From Acinetobacter lactucae (lineage in GTDB: Bacteria > Pseudomonadota > Gammaproteobacteria > Pseudomonadales > Moraxellaceae), in contig NZ_LRPE01000004.1 of the NCBI RefSeq assembly GCF_001605885.1, forward strand, positions 1 through 64,000: a stretch of DNA of 64,000 nucleotides. The letters run 5' to 3'. Position numbers and translations under genes: made by a program. Position 1 is the stretch's first letter. Each line of letters begins with the position of its first letter. The notes under the pieces were generated by a model, which saw only the letters and a list, made by a program, of their open reading frames with translations, was not told where the DNA came from and did no database searches. This document shows positions 1-9,405 of the stretch, in pieces.

Positions 1-73
1 ATAATATATTTTTTAAAATAGTTTACTTAATATTTTCTTAGCTGAGATCAGTATTCTATTAGTGAATAATTAA

Positions 74-99
74 AAACCCACTTAATGACGAGTGGGTTT
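74..99 (-). terminator. Rho-independent terminator
   Basis: A nine-base-pair stem (AAACCCACT paired with AGTGGGTTT) encloses an eight-base loop and, read leftwards, is followed by a run of T. It lies just after the stop codon of the lipoprotein gene that reads towards it. Confidence 0.75.
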
Positions 100-149
100 A
101 ATTAAAATTTAATATTGCTCGATTGCCTTAGACACAGGAACTTACTCTT

Positions 150-566
150 TTATTTCATTCGAGTTAGTCTTAAATTAAAGTCGGATGGAAGTAAAATACG
201 ATATTCTATCTCAGCTCTTGGTTTGACTTCCGTTTCTTGAGAAGTGGCAATATTGGGGCACATCCCTCCACCTGTTTCTAATCTAAAAATATAATATTTA
301 GGCTCAAGATAAATGGTAGCTATTTCGTTTGAGCGAATTGAGAATGCTTTTTCGTTATTTACATAAATATCATGAGAACAGCCAGATCCTAGAAAACCTT
401 TATCTCTTAAGAATGTAACTTTTGCTTGTTCAGGAGTCTGTTTCTTTAGGTAGTTCTGATTGTACACTCTCTCATTAGGTATTGGTTTCACTGTATTCGA
501 AACAACAGGAGCAGTTGAACATCCAACTAGGCCTAGAATTAGTGCTAAAAAAATAATCTTTTTCAT
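150..566 (-). CDS. small lipoprotein, DUF2846-like
   Basis: This is a predicted lipoprotein of about 138 residues. The N-terminus has a short basic region (MKK), a hydrophobic stretch and the lipobox LVGC, so the mature protein should be lipidated at the cysteine at residue 16. The remainder reads as a small beta-rich domain with phrases such as VTFLRDKG, VYVNNEK-like and YYIFRLETGG, which resemble the DUF2846 family of bacterial lipoproteins. A start four codons further upstream (578) is possible, but the internal ATG gives a more ordinary signal peptide. The gene stands alone with its own terminator. Function is unknown; the lipoprotein assignment is firm and the family assignment moderate. 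Confidence 0.7.
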   Translation of the reverse strand: MKKIIFLALILGLVGCSTAPVVSNTVKPIPNERVYNQNYLKKQTPEQAKVTFLRDKGFLGSGCSHDIYVNNEKAFSIRSNEIATIYLEPKYYIFRLETGGGMCPNIATSQETEVKPRAEIEYRILLPSDFNLRLTRMK

Positions 567-717
567 GACATTATCCATTTTAATAATGTGTAAAATTTAA
601 AAGTTAAGGATAATACAAATCCCCTGTCAGTAGTTTAAGTTTTTGAAAAAATTATTTATTTTATCTTCGTTATTCAATAGAATGCCGACATAAATTTTTA
701 TAAGAAAATGAAAAACT

Positions 718-1104
718 ATGTGGCTTAAATTTTTATTGTATCCCATTGGTATGTTTATACTATGGCAAATTATTTTCATCATCGAGCAGCTTTCTTTAGA
801 ATTTTTAAATGCGCCACAAATACTTGTAGGTATAATAGCGCTGATCATAAATTGCGGTATGCAAATTTTGATTGGTTATAAAGTTCCTAAATTAGCACCA
901 AAATATAAGTTTGTAGCGAGTATTACATACATCATCTTATTCACTTTTTTAGTAGCAATTTATTCAACAACTATTTTATTAGAAGGCTTAAAAGTTGCTC
1001 CTCAAGCAATTTGGCTAGGTTATTTATTTTTTCATGTCGTTGGAATGGTTCTATACTTTGCTAACAACACTGATGAATTCTGTTGGGAAAATTTACTGAA
1101 GTAG
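718..1104 (+). CDS. small integral membrane protein, unknown function
   Basis: This 128-residue protein is almost wholly hydrophobic. Four membrane-spanning stretches can be read at roughly residues 3-25, 34-54, 66-88 and 98-115, followed by a short polar tail ending in NNTDEFCWENLLK. There is no signal peptide and no recognisable catalytic motif. It stands alone between a divergent lipoprotein gene and a LysR regulator. The ribosome-binding site is weak (AAGAAAAT). I do not recognise the family. Confidence 0.6.
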   Translation: MWLKFLLYPIGMFILWQIIFIIEQLSLEFLNAPQILVGIIALIINCGMQILIGYKVPKLAPKYKFVASITYIILFTFLVAIYSTTILLEGLKVAPQAIWLGYLFFHVVGMVLYFANNTDEFCWENLLK

Positions 1105-1218
1105 CTCAGCACATTGTTCCCTGCTTTATTTTTCTTATTTTTTTCAAAAAACATCATATTAGACAAATTTTCGTATAAATTACCCTTCTAGGTGAGCTGA
1201 GCAATCTAAAGGAATGAA

Positions 1219-2100
1219 ATGACGCTTAAACAATTAAAAGCTTTTTTAGCTCTTGCGCGTACCCTCAACTATGCCAATGCATCTTTAGAGCTACATCTCA
1301 GCCAGTCTGCTTTAAGCCTCACTATCAAAAGCCTAGAAGAAGAATTAGGCGGAAAATTGTTTAATCGTAATACACGCCGTGTCGAGCTTACCCAAGAAGG
1401 TAAATCCCTTATTCCCTATGCTAAAAAATTACTCGCCAATTGGGATGAAATGGAAAATGATGTAAAACAACGCTTTAAGCTCAATCGGGGAACATTAAGT
1501 ATTGCCTCAATGCCCTTTGTGACCCATGCAATTTTGCCTGAGGTGATTCATCAATTTTTAGAACTTCATCCCAACCTGAACTTTTCAATCCACGATATTC
1601 CGAATGAGACGATTATAGAAAAAGTACAAGATGGCATTTTCGAGCTTGGCATCTGCTTCGAACCGGATCTCACCGAAGGCTTAGAGTTCAAACCATTATT
1701 TGAAGAAGATTTCTTAGCTTTATTACCTAAGACTCATCCACTTGCTCAGTCGCCTTCTATTACGTGGCACGAGCTTTGTTCAAACCCATTCGTGACATTA
1801 CAAAAACCTTCAATTGTTCGATATTTAGTTGAACAAAATTGTTTGCGAAATAATATAACGCTCGATTTGAAAGTTGAATGTCATCAAATTTCATCACTTT
1901 CAAGTTTTGTGGCTTATGGAATTGGAGTAAGTGCGATTCCAAGGCATTTTGCTAAACACATTGATAAAGAACATAACGTTTTGATTGAGTTAAAGGATGA
2001 AGCTATTCATAAGACTGTAGGAATTGTTTATAAAAAGAACTTTGAAATTTCAAATATTTCGACTCAATTTATTGAGGCTTTGGTTCAATATAAATTTTAA
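1219..2100 (+). CDS. LysR-family transcriptional regulator (probable ato regulator)
   Basis: This 293-residue protein has the standard LysR layout. A winged helix-turn-helix occupies residues 1-65 (LKQLKAFLALARTLNYANAS, then SQSALSLTIKSLEEELG), and a periplasmic-binding-protein-like effector domain runs from about residue 90 to the end. It lies upstream of, and in the same direction as, the CoA-transferase/AtoE/thiolase genes, with a 245-base gap that could hold its operator. By context it is the likely activator of that catabolic cluster. The effector could be a short-chain keto acid or its CoA ester; that is inference. Confidence 0.88.
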   Translation: MTLKQLKAFLALARTLNYANASLELHLSQSALSLTIKSLEEELGGKLFNRNTRRVELTQEGKSLIPYAKKLLANWDEMENDVKQRFKLNRGTLSIASMPFVTHAILPEVIHQFLELHPNLNFSIHDIPNETIIEKVQDGIFELGICFEPDLTEGLEFKPLFEEDFLALLPKTHPLAQSPSITWHELCSNPFVTLQKPSIVRYLVEQNCLRNNITLDLKVECHQISSLSSFVAYGIGVSAIPRHFAKHIDKEHNVLIELKDEAIHKTVGIVYKKNFEISNISTQFIEALVQYKF

Positions 2101-2345
2101 AAAATTAAAGACTGTATTTTTAGAATGAGCTAAGCATAAGGCTAAGTTAAATTCTTAATTATTATAATTTTCAATATATTATAATGATTTTATGAAGATT
2201 TAAACGTTATATACGTCTGATCTTTTATAGATAATTTGAGACCATTCATTGATTATACTTATTAATCCTTTAAAAAAATTAACTTCTATAACTCGAATTC
2301 AGATGCTAAAACTAAGATTACTAAGGGATATAGGATAACAATAGA

Positions 2346-3050
2346 ATGAATAAAGTTTATGCCAATGCAGAGGCAGCACTGAAAGATGTAATTGCAGACA
2401 ATCAAACACTTGCAGTTGGCGGTTTTGGTTTATGCGGAATTCCTGAAAAACTGATTGTTGCAGTTAAACAAAGTGGTGTAACTGGTCTCACTTGTATTTC
2501 TAATAACGCAGGTATAGATGACTTTGGCTTAGGTATTTTGCTTCAAACCAAACAGATTAAAAAAATGATCTCTTCTTATGTTGGTGAAAACAAAGAATTT
2601 GAGCGTCAGTATTTAAATGGTGAACTTGATGTAGAACTTACCCCACAAGGTACTTTAGCTGAAAAGTTACGTGCTGGCGGTGCCGGAATTCCTGCATTTT
2701 ATACGCAAACTGGCGTCGGCACACTGATTGCTGAAGGTAAAGAAGAACGGACCTTTCATGGCAAAAATTACATTTTAGAAGAATCTTTAACAGCAGATGT
2801 TGCTCTTGTTAAGGCCTATAAAGCAGATAAAGCGGGTAATTTAGTATTCCGTAAAACTGCTCAGAATTTTAACCCTGAATGCGCGATGGCTGGAAAAATT
2901 ACAATTGCAGAAGTTGAACAGGTTGTTGAAATTGGTGAATTGGATCCGGATGAGATTCATTTAGCGGGTATCTATGTAAACCGCATTGTACTTAATGCGT
3001 CACCTGAAAAACGTATTGAGCATAAAACTTTAAGCACGGAGGCAGTATAA
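2346..3050 (+). CDS. scoA: 3-oxoacid CoA-transferase subunit A
   Basis: This is the alpha subunit (234 residues) of a class I CoA-transferase that moves CoA from succinyl-CoA or acetyl-CoA to acetoacetate or a similar short acid. The N-terminal [14 protein letters not shown] and the [23 protein letters not shown]-type region with [19 protein letters not shown] are characteristic of SCOT/AtoD A subunits. The B subunit follows after a single base, so the two are probably translationally coupled. Together with atoE and the thiolase this makes a complete route from an imported short-chain acid to acetyl-CoA. Whether acetoacetate is the physiological substrate cannot be told from sequence; atoD is an equivalent name. 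Confidence 0.93.
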   Translation: MNKVYANAEAALKDVIADNQTLAVGGFGLCGIPEKLIVAVKQSGVTGLTCISNNAGIDDFGLGILLQTKQIKKMISSYVGENKEFERQYLNGELDVELTPQGTLAEKLRAGGAGIPAFYTQTGVGTLIAEGKEERTFHGKNYILEESLTADVALVKAYKADKAGNLVFRKTAQNFNPECAMAGKITIAEVEQVVEIGELDPDEIHLAGIYVNRIVLNASPEKRIEHKTLSTEAV

Positions 3051-3051
3051 A

Positions 3052-3693
3052 ATGGCTTGGTCACGCAATGAAATGGCACAACGTGCTGCAAAAGAACTTG
3101 AAGACGGTTTTTATGTCAATTTAGGTATTGGCTTACCTACCCTAGTTGCTAATTATATTCCTGAAAATATTAATGTTTGGCTTCAATCTGAAAATGGCCT
3201 ATTAGGTATTGGTGAATTCCCGACTGAAGAAACGGTTGATGCTGATTTAATTAACGCTGGTAAACAAACGGTTACAGCACGCCCTGGCGCTGCCTTTTTC
3301 TCAAGCTCAGAATCTTTTGCCATGATCCGTGGTGGTCATGTCAATATTGCAATTTTAGGTGCCATGGAAGTTTCTGAAAATGGTGACTTGGCTAACTGGA
3401 TGATTCCGGGCAAGAAAGTCAAAGGTATGGGCGGTGCAATGGACTTGGTTGTAGGTGTCCAAAAAGTTGTTGTGCTTATGGAACACTGTGCAAAAGATGG
3501 TACGCCAAAAATCGTGAAAGACTGTAGTTTACCTTTAACAGGTAAAGGCGTGGTTCACCGCGTAATTACTGACTTAGGCGTAATGGACATTACCCCACAA
3601 GGTGTAGAACTCATTGAACTAGCTAAAGATGTTACGCTTGAACAGATTCAAGCTGCTACAGGTGTTGAGTTTCACAAAACATTAGTCGCGTAA
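3052..3693 (+). CDS. scoB: 3-oxoacid CoA-transferase subunit B
   Basis: This is the beta subunit (213 residues) of the class I CoA-transferase. It carries the [12 protein letters not shown] segment, whose glutamate forms the covalent CoA thioester intermediate in this family, and the [23 protein letters not shown]-type segment typical of SCOT-B/AtoA. It begins one base after the A-subunit stop and has a good GGAGG-like ribosome-binding site within the end of that gene (ACGGAGGCAGT). Full length for the family, with no missing motif. atoA is an equivalent name. Confidence 0.93.
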   Translation: MAWSRNEMAQRAAKELEDGFYVNLGIGLPTLVANYIPENINVWLQSENGLLGIGEFPTEETVDADLINAGKQTVTARPGAAFFSSSESFAMIRGGHVNIAILGAMEVSENGDLANWMIPGKKVKGMGGAMDLVVGVQKVVVLMEHCAKDGTPKIVKDCSLPLTGKGVVHRVITDLGVMDITPQGVELIELAKDVTLEQIQAATGVEFHKTLVA

Positions 3694-3809
3694 ATTTTAA
3701 TTTTTAGTTATTGAGATAAGACTTAAGTTACAAAGTGAGCTTAAGTCTTAGCCCTTTTAAGCACCGGATGTGCTGTCTACGAATAAGAACGAGAAGGATT
3801 TTTTCAGCT

Positions 3810-5219
3810 ATGGAAAAACAGCAAGGAATTTTTGAAAGATTTGCTCTTCGGATTAGTGACTGGTCTGAAAAATGGTTTCCTGATTCATATATTTTTGCTC
3901 TACTTGGCGTCATTATTGTATCTATTGCCGCGTTGGGCATTGGTGCGCCGATACATGATGTAGCGACTTCATTTGGTAATGGCTTCTGGAGCCTTATTCC
4001 CTTTACCCTGCAAATGACCATGCTCATTATTGTGGGTTATGTGGTTTCTGTATCTAAGCCCGTAAAGTTCCTAATTCAAAAAATGGCACGTATTCCAAAT
4101 TCTGGACGTGGTGCTATTGTTTTGGTGGCAACTGTCAGCTTGTTAATTTCACTGGTCAATTGGGCAGTAAGTACGATTCTTACTGCACTTTTAGTGATTG
4201 CATTAGCAAAACGTAAAGAGCTGAACATGGATTATCGTGCAGCGGCAGCGGCGGCAATTATTGGTATGGGAGCAACATGGGCACTGGGAATTAGCTCTTC
4301 GGCAGCACAGCTTCAGGCAAATAAAACCAGTTTACCAGAGTCAATTTACAATCTGACCGGTGTTATTCCATTTACTGAAACGATTTTCCTTTGGCAATCT
4401 ATTGCGATGACTATTATTTTGGTGATTGTTTCAATCGCAATTGCTTACTGGTCAGCTCCCAAAGGTAATAATGTTAAAACAATTGATAGTTTTGATGTGC
4501 GGTTTGAAGAAGACAAACCACACGAGGAAAAATCGACGCGCCCAGGCGACTGGTTAGAAAACTCACCTATTTTAACGATTATTGTGGTGGCATTAGGCTT
4601 AATCTGGATGTTTTTTGAATTTTCAAAAAGTAATCCAATCATCGCTATTTCAAGCTTAAACACATATAACTTTGTGTTCTTAATGCTAGGGCTAGCGTTG
4701 CATGGAACGCCAAGAAACTTTTTAAATGCTGTTTCAAAGGCAGTTCCTGCTGTATCGGGAATCTTAATTCAGTTTCCACTTTATGGAAGCATCGCTTTTA
4801 TTATGACGCAAGCTTTAAATAGTCAGGATTTATCGCTGTCGCATTATATAGCCGAGTTTTTCGTTTCAATCGCCTCAAAAGAAACCTTTGCAATTGTGAT
4901 GGGAATTTACTCTGCCATCCTGGGGTTCTTCGTGCCATCTGGCGGTGGAAAATGGATTATTGAAGCCCCATATGTCATGCAAGCAGCAAATGATTTAAAG
5001 GTTCATTTAGGCTGGTCTGTACAAATTTATAATGCAGCCGAAGCTTTACCGAACTTAATCAATCCATTCTTTATGCTTCCAATGTTAGGCATTCTAAAAC
5101 TAAAAGCAAAAGATGTGATTGGTTTTACAGTCACTCAGCTCGTTGTACATTTTCCATTAGTTTTATTTTTATTATGGTTCTTTGGAAGAACACTTAGCTA
5201 CACCCCACCTACTTTTTAA
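3810..5219 (+). CDS. atoE: short-chain fatty acid transporter, AtoE family
   Basis: This is a polytopic inner-membrane protein of about 469 residues with a dozen or so hydrophobic helices. It starts MEKQQGIFERFALRISDWSEKW and includes the family segment MTMLIIVGYVVSV and, near the C-terminus, FFVPSGGGKWIIEAPYV, which are typical of AtoE-type short-chain fatty acid permeases. I chose the start at 3810 because GAGAAGGA sits about eleven bases upstream and the 25 upstream codons encode an unlikely arginine- and cysteine-rich leader. It lies between the CoA-transferase and thiolase genes, which supports uptake of acetoacetate, butyrate or similar acids. Confidence 0.9.
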   Translation: MEKQQGIFERFALRISDWSEKWFPDSYIFALLGVIIVSIAALGIGAPIHDVATSFGNGFWSLIPFTLQMTMLIIVGYVVSVSKPVKFLIQKMARIPNSGRGAIVLVATVSLLISLVNWAVSTILTALLVIALAKRKELNMDYRAAAAAAIIGMGATWALGISSSAAQLQANKTSLPESIYNLTGVIPFTETIFLWQSIAMTIILVIVSIAIAYWSAPKGNNVKTIDSFDVRFEEDKPHEEKSTRPGDWLENSPILTIIVVALGLIWMFFEFSKSNPIIAISSLNTYNFVFLMLGLALHGTPRNFLNAVSKAVPAVSGILIQFPLYGSIAFIMTQALNSQDLSLSHYIAEFFVSIASKETFAIVMGIYSAILGFFVPSGGGKWIIEAPYVMQAANDLKVHLGWSVQIYNAAEALPNLINPFFMLPMLGILKLKAKDVIGFTVTQLVVHFPLVLFLLWFFGRTLSYTPPTF

Positions 5220-5228
5220 TTTACTGGC

Positions 5229-5250
5229 GCCTTTAGTTTCGACTAAAGGC
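5229..5250 (+). promoter_or_regulatory. intra-operon UUCG-loop hairpin
   Basis: This is a perfect nine-base-pair stem (GCCTTTAGT with ACTAAAGGC) around a TTCG loop in the 65-base gap between atoE and the thiolase. It has no T-run after it, so it looks like an mRNA stability or processing element rather than a full terminator. Confidence 0.6.
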
Positions 5251-5284
5251 AAATTTAGCAAATACATCAATAAGAGATATTAAG

Positions 5285-6457
5285 ATGAGTTCAATTGTTA
5301 TAGTTTCAGGTAGCCGTACTGCAATGGGCGGTTTTCAAGGTAGCCTATCGGCTTTAACTGCACCAGAACTTGGCGCTGCTGTCATCCGTGATTCGATTCA
5401 ACGTGCAGGCATTGCTCCTGAACAAGTAGATGAAGTTATTTTTGGTTGCGTATTAAGTGCAGGTATTGGCCAAGGTCCTGCTCGTCAGGCGATGCGTAAA
5501 GCTGGTGTACCTGATCATGTCGGTGCAGTCACTATTAATAAACTGTGTGGCTCTGCCATGAAAGCGGTGTTAATGGCTTCAGATACTTTAAAAGCAGGCA
5601 GTGCCAATATTATTGTTGCAGGTGGCATGGAATCTATGACCAATGCGCCTTATATTTTACCGAAAGCTCGCGGTGGTTACCGTATGGGTCACGGCGAAAT
5701 TAAGGATCATATGTTTTTAGATGGTCTTGAAGATGCTGAAACAAGCCGCTTAATGGGTTCGTTTGCGCAAGACATGGCAAACACTAAAGGCTTTACACGT
5801 GAGCAAATGGATAACTTTGCGATTTCTTCACTTAAAAAAGCGCAAACTGCGATTACCGAAGGTTATTTCAAAGAAGAAATTGTTCCTGTTGAAGTAAAAA
5901 CACGTAAAGGTGTCGAAGTTATCGATCAAGATGAGCAGCCATTAAAAGCCAATCTTGAGAAGATCCCAACATTGCGCCCTGCTTTTAGTAAAGACGGAAC
6001 AATTACAGCTGCTAACTCAAGCTCCATTTCTGATGGTGCTGCTGCATTAGTACTTACGACTGAAGAATATGCTCAAAGCCATGGCTTAAATACTTTGGCG
6101 AAAATTGTTGCAACCTCTACTCACTCACAGCATCCAAGCGAATTTACTATTGCTCCAATTAGTGCAATTCAAAAAGTGCTTGAGCGTGCTGGTTGGTCTG
6201 TTGATGAAGTAGATGCATGGGAAATTAATGAAGCTTTTGCAATGGTGGCAATGGCACCAATTCATGAACTCGGTATTGATGAAGCAAAAGTTAATGTACA
6301 TGGTGGTGCTTGTGCTTTAGGCCATCCTATTGGCGCAACAGGCTCAAGAATTATTCTTTCTCTTATCTATGCTTTAAAACGACTAGGTAAAAAGAAAGGT
6401 GTGGCTGCATTATGTATTGGTGGTGGTGAAGCTACAGCTGTCGCAATTGAAATCTAA
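5285..6457 (+). CDS. atoB: acetyl-CoA acetyltransferase (thiolase)
   Basis: This 390-residue thiolase cleaves acetoacetyl-CoA to two acetyl-CoA, or does the reverse condensation. The nucleophilic cysteine is in NKLCGSAMKAV (Cys88), the general base histidine in GHPIGATGSR (about His347) and the second cysteine in CIGGGEA (about Cys377). The last motif usually reads CxGGGxG, so alanine or threonine in place of the final glycine is a small deviation. It is the last gene of the CoA-transferase/transporter unit and is followed by a strong terminator. Length and motifs fit the degradative/biosynthetic acetoacetyl-CoA thiolases rather than long-chain FadA. Confidence 0.93.
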   Translation: MSSIVIVSGSRTAMGGFQGSLSALTAPELGAAVIRDSIQRAGIAPEQVDEVIFGCVLSAGIGQGPARQAMRKAGVPDHVGAVTINKLCGSAMKAVLMASDTLKAGSANIIVAGGMESMTNAPYILPKARGGYRMGHGEIKDHMFLDGLEDAETSRLMGSFAQDMANTKGFTREQMDNFAISSLKKAQTAITEGYFKEEIVPVEVKTRKGVEVIDQDEQPLKANLEKIPTLRPAFSKDGTITAANSSSISDGAAALVLTTEEYAQSHGLNTLAKIVATSTHSQHPSEFTIAPISAIQKVLERAGWSVDEVDAWEINEAFAMVAMAPIHELGIDEAKVNVHGGACALGHPIGATGSRIILSLIYALKRLGKKKGVAALCIGGGEATAVAIEI

Positions 6458-6471
6458 AAATCAAACCACGC

Positions 6472-6510
6472 AGAAGGTGTAAGAATTTTTCTTATACCTT
6501 CTTTTTTTTT
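6472..6510 (+). terminator. Rho-independent terminator of the ato cluster
   Basis: The stem AGAAGGTGTAAG pairs with CTTATACCTTCT through one G-U pair and is followed by ten T residues. It sits between the convergent thiolase and LysR genes and touches the LysR stop codon. Confidence 0.85.
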
Positions 6511-7432
6511 AGACTTTAAAAAGTTCATAACAGGTTTGGCGGAACCATTTATGACTACTTTTATGATGGCAAGACATATGCCAATGTTGTTTAACATCAT
6601 AAGTTGGGAAGTCTAGAGGCGCCGGTAAAATCTGTAAATTTTCTCTCACCAGTAAAACTTGGCTTAAATAATACGGTACCGTTGCAATCGCATCTGTTTC
6701 TTGTACTACTAATCCCACTCCTAAATAACTTGGTAATCGAATTAAAATATTTCGATCCAATCCTTTGTTCTGTAATTCATTTTTAATATGGTAGTGCCCG
6801 ATTCCTGCATCAATATCAATATGATATTCGCGCATATAATCATCTAAAGTGAAATTATTTGGGTCTAAACGAGGATGGCTTTTAGAGCTAATCACCACAT
6901 AATGCTGTTTAAAAAACTTTTGTTGGTAAAAGCCTTCTTCTAATTGGGGTAAAAAACCAATTGCGAGGTCAATTTCACCATTTGCCATTTGGTAGCTGGT
7001 TTCTGGCGTAATCGGCCTAATATTCAAGCGAATTAAAGGCGCTTTTTCTTTCAAATAGTTGGTTAATTGCGGTAATAAAACCAGATGAGAGACATCTGTC
7101 ATGGCAATTGTAAAAAGCTGATCTGAAGTTAGCGGATCAAAGTTCACACTAAAGTTATTAATGCTTTCAACTTTATCAATCACTTCACTAATGAGCGGAA
7201 AGATTTCTTTAGCCAATTCGGTTGGAATCATTTCATTTCCAACACGAATAAAAAGTGGATCATTAAAATGTTGACGGATTTTGTTGAGTCCATTACTAAC
7301 ACTCGGTTGTGTAAGGCCAATAGCATCGGCAGCCATTGAAACACTTTTAAACCGATAAATATGATAAAAAATATTTAGTAATCTACTATCTAGATCAAAC
7401 AAAATTGTCTCCGTCTGGATCAAATAATCCAT
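6509..7432 (-). CDS. LysR-family transcriptional regulator
   Basis: This 307-residue LysR protein has its helix-turn-helix at about residues 18-75 (FYHIYRFKSVSMAADAIGLTQPSVSNGLNKIR) and an effector domain after that. The 17-residue N-terminal extension before the first helix (MDYLIQTETILFDLDSR) and the LFIRVGNEM wording are typical of the NodD/NahR-like branch of LysR. It is convergent with the thiolase gene, and no obvious target gene lies divergently from it within 200 bases. It might regulate the ato genes or something at a distance. Confidence 0.85.
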   Translation of the reverse strand: MDYLIQTETILFDLDSRLLNIFYHIYRFKSVSMAADAIGLTQPSVSNGLNKIRQHFNDPLFIRVGNEMIPTELAKEIFPLISEVIDKVESINNFSVNFDPLTSDQLFTIAMTDVSHLVLLPQLTNYLKEKAPLIRLNIRPITPETSYQMANGEIDLAIGFLPQLEEGFYQQKFFKQHYVVISSKSHPRLDPNNFTLDDYMREYHIDIDAGIGHYHIKNELQNKGLDRNILIRLPSYLGVGLVVQETDAIATVPYYLSQVLLVRENLQILPAPLDFPTYDVKQHWHMSCHHKSSHKWFRQTCYELFKV

Positions 7433-7635
7433 TCAAAAGGAATGAAATCAGGTACAGCATATATAAAAATGCCCACTAAATTTCTGAATTATTGATATAT
7501 GGTCTAAATTAACAAAGAATCTAGACCATGAGCAATGCTTTATAAAGCCTTTCATCACAAAGACAAAGGTATGAGCTCTTTAATTGATTACTTTGTATGT
7601 AAATGTGTTGAATACATCACATATCATTATAAATT

Positions 7636-8529
7636 TTAATCATGCTGAGTTTGGAAGCCCTTCCAGATTTGCTGAACTGATTTGTTATCACTCAGATTAT
7701 TTTTAAAAATATAAATATCTTGCGGAAGACAATACTCATTATGATCCAACATGACCAATTTTCCGGTAGCGAGATCTTCCTCTACATTAATTTTTGGAAT
7801 CCATGCTACACCTAAACCTTGTAATACAAGCTCTTTCAAGTTGGTGGCATTGTCAGTTTCATATAAGGTTTTATAGTTCAGTTTACCTTCGATCAGTTGA
7901 TCGACCAATTTTCGCAAATAAGCATGTTTACTATAAGCAAGTAATGAAAAGTTACTCTGGATTGTATGTTTAGGCGTATGGTCGGCCTCGGTAGCTGACA
8001 CTGGCACAATCTCTGTTTCAGCAATCTTGATACCACTTAAAATATCATCGCCAACTCGATTAATATTAGATCGATCTGCGTAACAAATCATAAAGTCACA
8101 GGCGCCTTCTTTTAAAAGAGATAAGCCTTCACCACTATTCGTTGCGACAATTTCGATTTTTAAATCACGCATAAATGTTGGGAATTTTTTTAAAAAAGTT
8201 GTTAAAAAACCTGATGCTAATGAGTGAACGACACAGAAGCGAATCGTAGATTCGGTTTCATTTTTGATGTTTTTAATCAGTTTGGCAGTTTCTTCTACTT
8301 GCTTCTCAATATTTTTAGACATCACCAGCATAATTCGCCCGATGTCAGTAAATTCAATATTATTTTTATTATTTCTAATAATAACTTCAGCTCCAATCAT
8401 CTCCTCTATTTGCTGAATTCTACGCGTAAACGCGGATTGACTAATAAATCGTTTTTCCGCTGCTTTTGAAATTGAACGCTCACGCTCTAGTGTCAAAAGG
8501 TCTTCTACCCAACGTACTTCTAAGTTCAT
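7636..8529 (-). CDS. LysR-family transcriptional regulator
   Basis: This is a 297-residue LysR protein. The start at 8529 (MNLEVRWVEDLL) is chosen over the ATG three codons upstream because AAGGGA is nine bases from this one and directly abuts the other. The helix-turn-helix covers residues 5-65 (LERERSISKAAEKRFISQSAFTRRIQQIEE), of the type found in regulators named for HTH with SAFTRRI. The effector domain includes VHSLASGFLTTFLKKFP. A degraded 535-base stretch lies upstream, so its former target may have been lost. No ligand can be proposed. Confidence 0.85.
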   Translation of the reverse strand: MNLEVRWVEDLLTLERERSISKAAEKRFISQSAFTRRIQQIEEMIGAEVIIRNNKNNIEFTDIGRIMLVMSKNIEKQVEETAKLIKNIKNETESTIRFCVVHSLASGFLTTFLKKFPTFMRDLKIEIVATNSGEGLSLLKEGACDFMICYADRSNINRVGDDILSGIKIAETEIVPVSATEADHTPKHTIQSNFSLLAYSKHAYLRKLVDQLIEGKLNYKTLYETDNATNLKELVLQGLGVAWIPKINVEEDLATGKLVMLDHNEYCLPQDIYIFKNNLSDNKSVQQIWKGFQTQHD

Positions 8530-8538
8530 TTTATGCAT

Positions 8539-9073
8539 TCCCTTTTTATATTTATGTCCTTAATCTGTCTGGTTGGGAAGCTGGATAAATAGCTGAATAG
8601 ATGAATAAAAACTATAAAACATGGGAGTACCTGCAAAAATGCGATGGAGGATTGGCAAAGCCAAACAATAAAATTAAGTATTGAATAATTCTGACATAGA
8701 AACGAGCGTAAGAGAATAAAAGACTTTGATTTAACTTACCAACTCATACAAAGATAAAATTATTATTCAAAAATTTTTTTTAAATCAAAAAGTAAGGTAT
8801 ATATAACGCAAGTAAATAACAAGTTTCAACTTAATAAAAAATAGAAATAATCCTATGTATTAGTCATGTTTTATTTTATAAAAAAAAGTCCGTACCTTGG
8901 GGATGAATACGGACTGTAAAACTGAAAATTACGATCTTGCTTATTTCAGGAATTAAGCCCTCTGACTTAATAAATTCATTTAAATCAGAAGATATATTTA
9001 GAGTATAACTCAGCTCCAAAAACCTGACTATTCTACTAAAGTATTTAACTTAAGATTGAATAAAAACGAATTT
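8539..9073. other. intergenic stretch with decayed content
   Basis: These 535 bases carry no complete gene. On the minus strand there is a 15-codon open end reading VFGAELYSKYIF then stop (8985-9023), preceded by stop codons, then an imperfect stem at 8962-8988 and a strong terminator at 8887-8915. The arrangement looks like the tail of a lost minus-strand gene, possibly an outer-membrane protein because it would end in phenylalanine. Confidence 0.5.
8887..8915 (-). terminator. Rho-independent terminator
   Basis: An eight-base-pair stem (AGTCCGTA with TACGGACT) encloses 13 bases and, read leftwards, ends in a run of seven or more T. No intact gene ends close to it; the nearest minus-strand stop codon is at 9074. 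Confidence 0.8.
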
Positions 9074-9301
9074 CTAATATTCACCAATCAGGTAATATAA
9101 CTTTTTTGAGATTTCAACCATCATGTTTGAAGTATATTGAGTAATTTCAAAAACTTGTTTTTTTTGGGGGTTGAATACCATATTATCTTTTTCATCACTA
9201 AAAAAGATATAAGTGGTGTATTTATCCATATGATGGATATGTTCTTTTAAGCTTAATTTTTCCCCAGAATTGGGATCATAGGCGATAAACTTCATTCTCA
9301 T
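9074..9301 (-). CDS. small soluble protein, unknown function
   Basis: This 75-residue protein begins MRMKFIAYDPNSG and contains KEHIHHMDKYTTYIFFSDEKDNMVF and KKLYYLIGEY, a mixed charged/aromatic composition like a small alpha/beta fold. There is no signal peptide, membrane segment or recognised motif. The ribosome-binding site is weak (AGAGAC). It lies on the same strand as, and 105 bases downstream of, the small membrane protein at 9406-9588. I do not recognise it; coding seems likely from the amino-acid composition. Confidence 0.5.
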   Translation of the reverse strand: MRMKFIAYDPNSGEKLSLKEHIHHMDKYTTYIFFSDEKDNMVFNPQKKQVFEITQYTSNMMVEISKKLYYLIGEY

Positions 9302-9405
9302 GAATTTTGTCTCTATACATACAGTCTTTTATCTAAAATTTAAAAAAAATTAGATAAAACAATATTTTGAGGGATAATATAAAATAGTTAACCTAAGAAC
9401 TGCGG

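Noticed and set aside
7604-7619. CRP-type site TGTTGAATACATCACA
   Set aside because: A mismatch in the core of the left half and a position downstream of one gene and 170 bases from the next make it weak.
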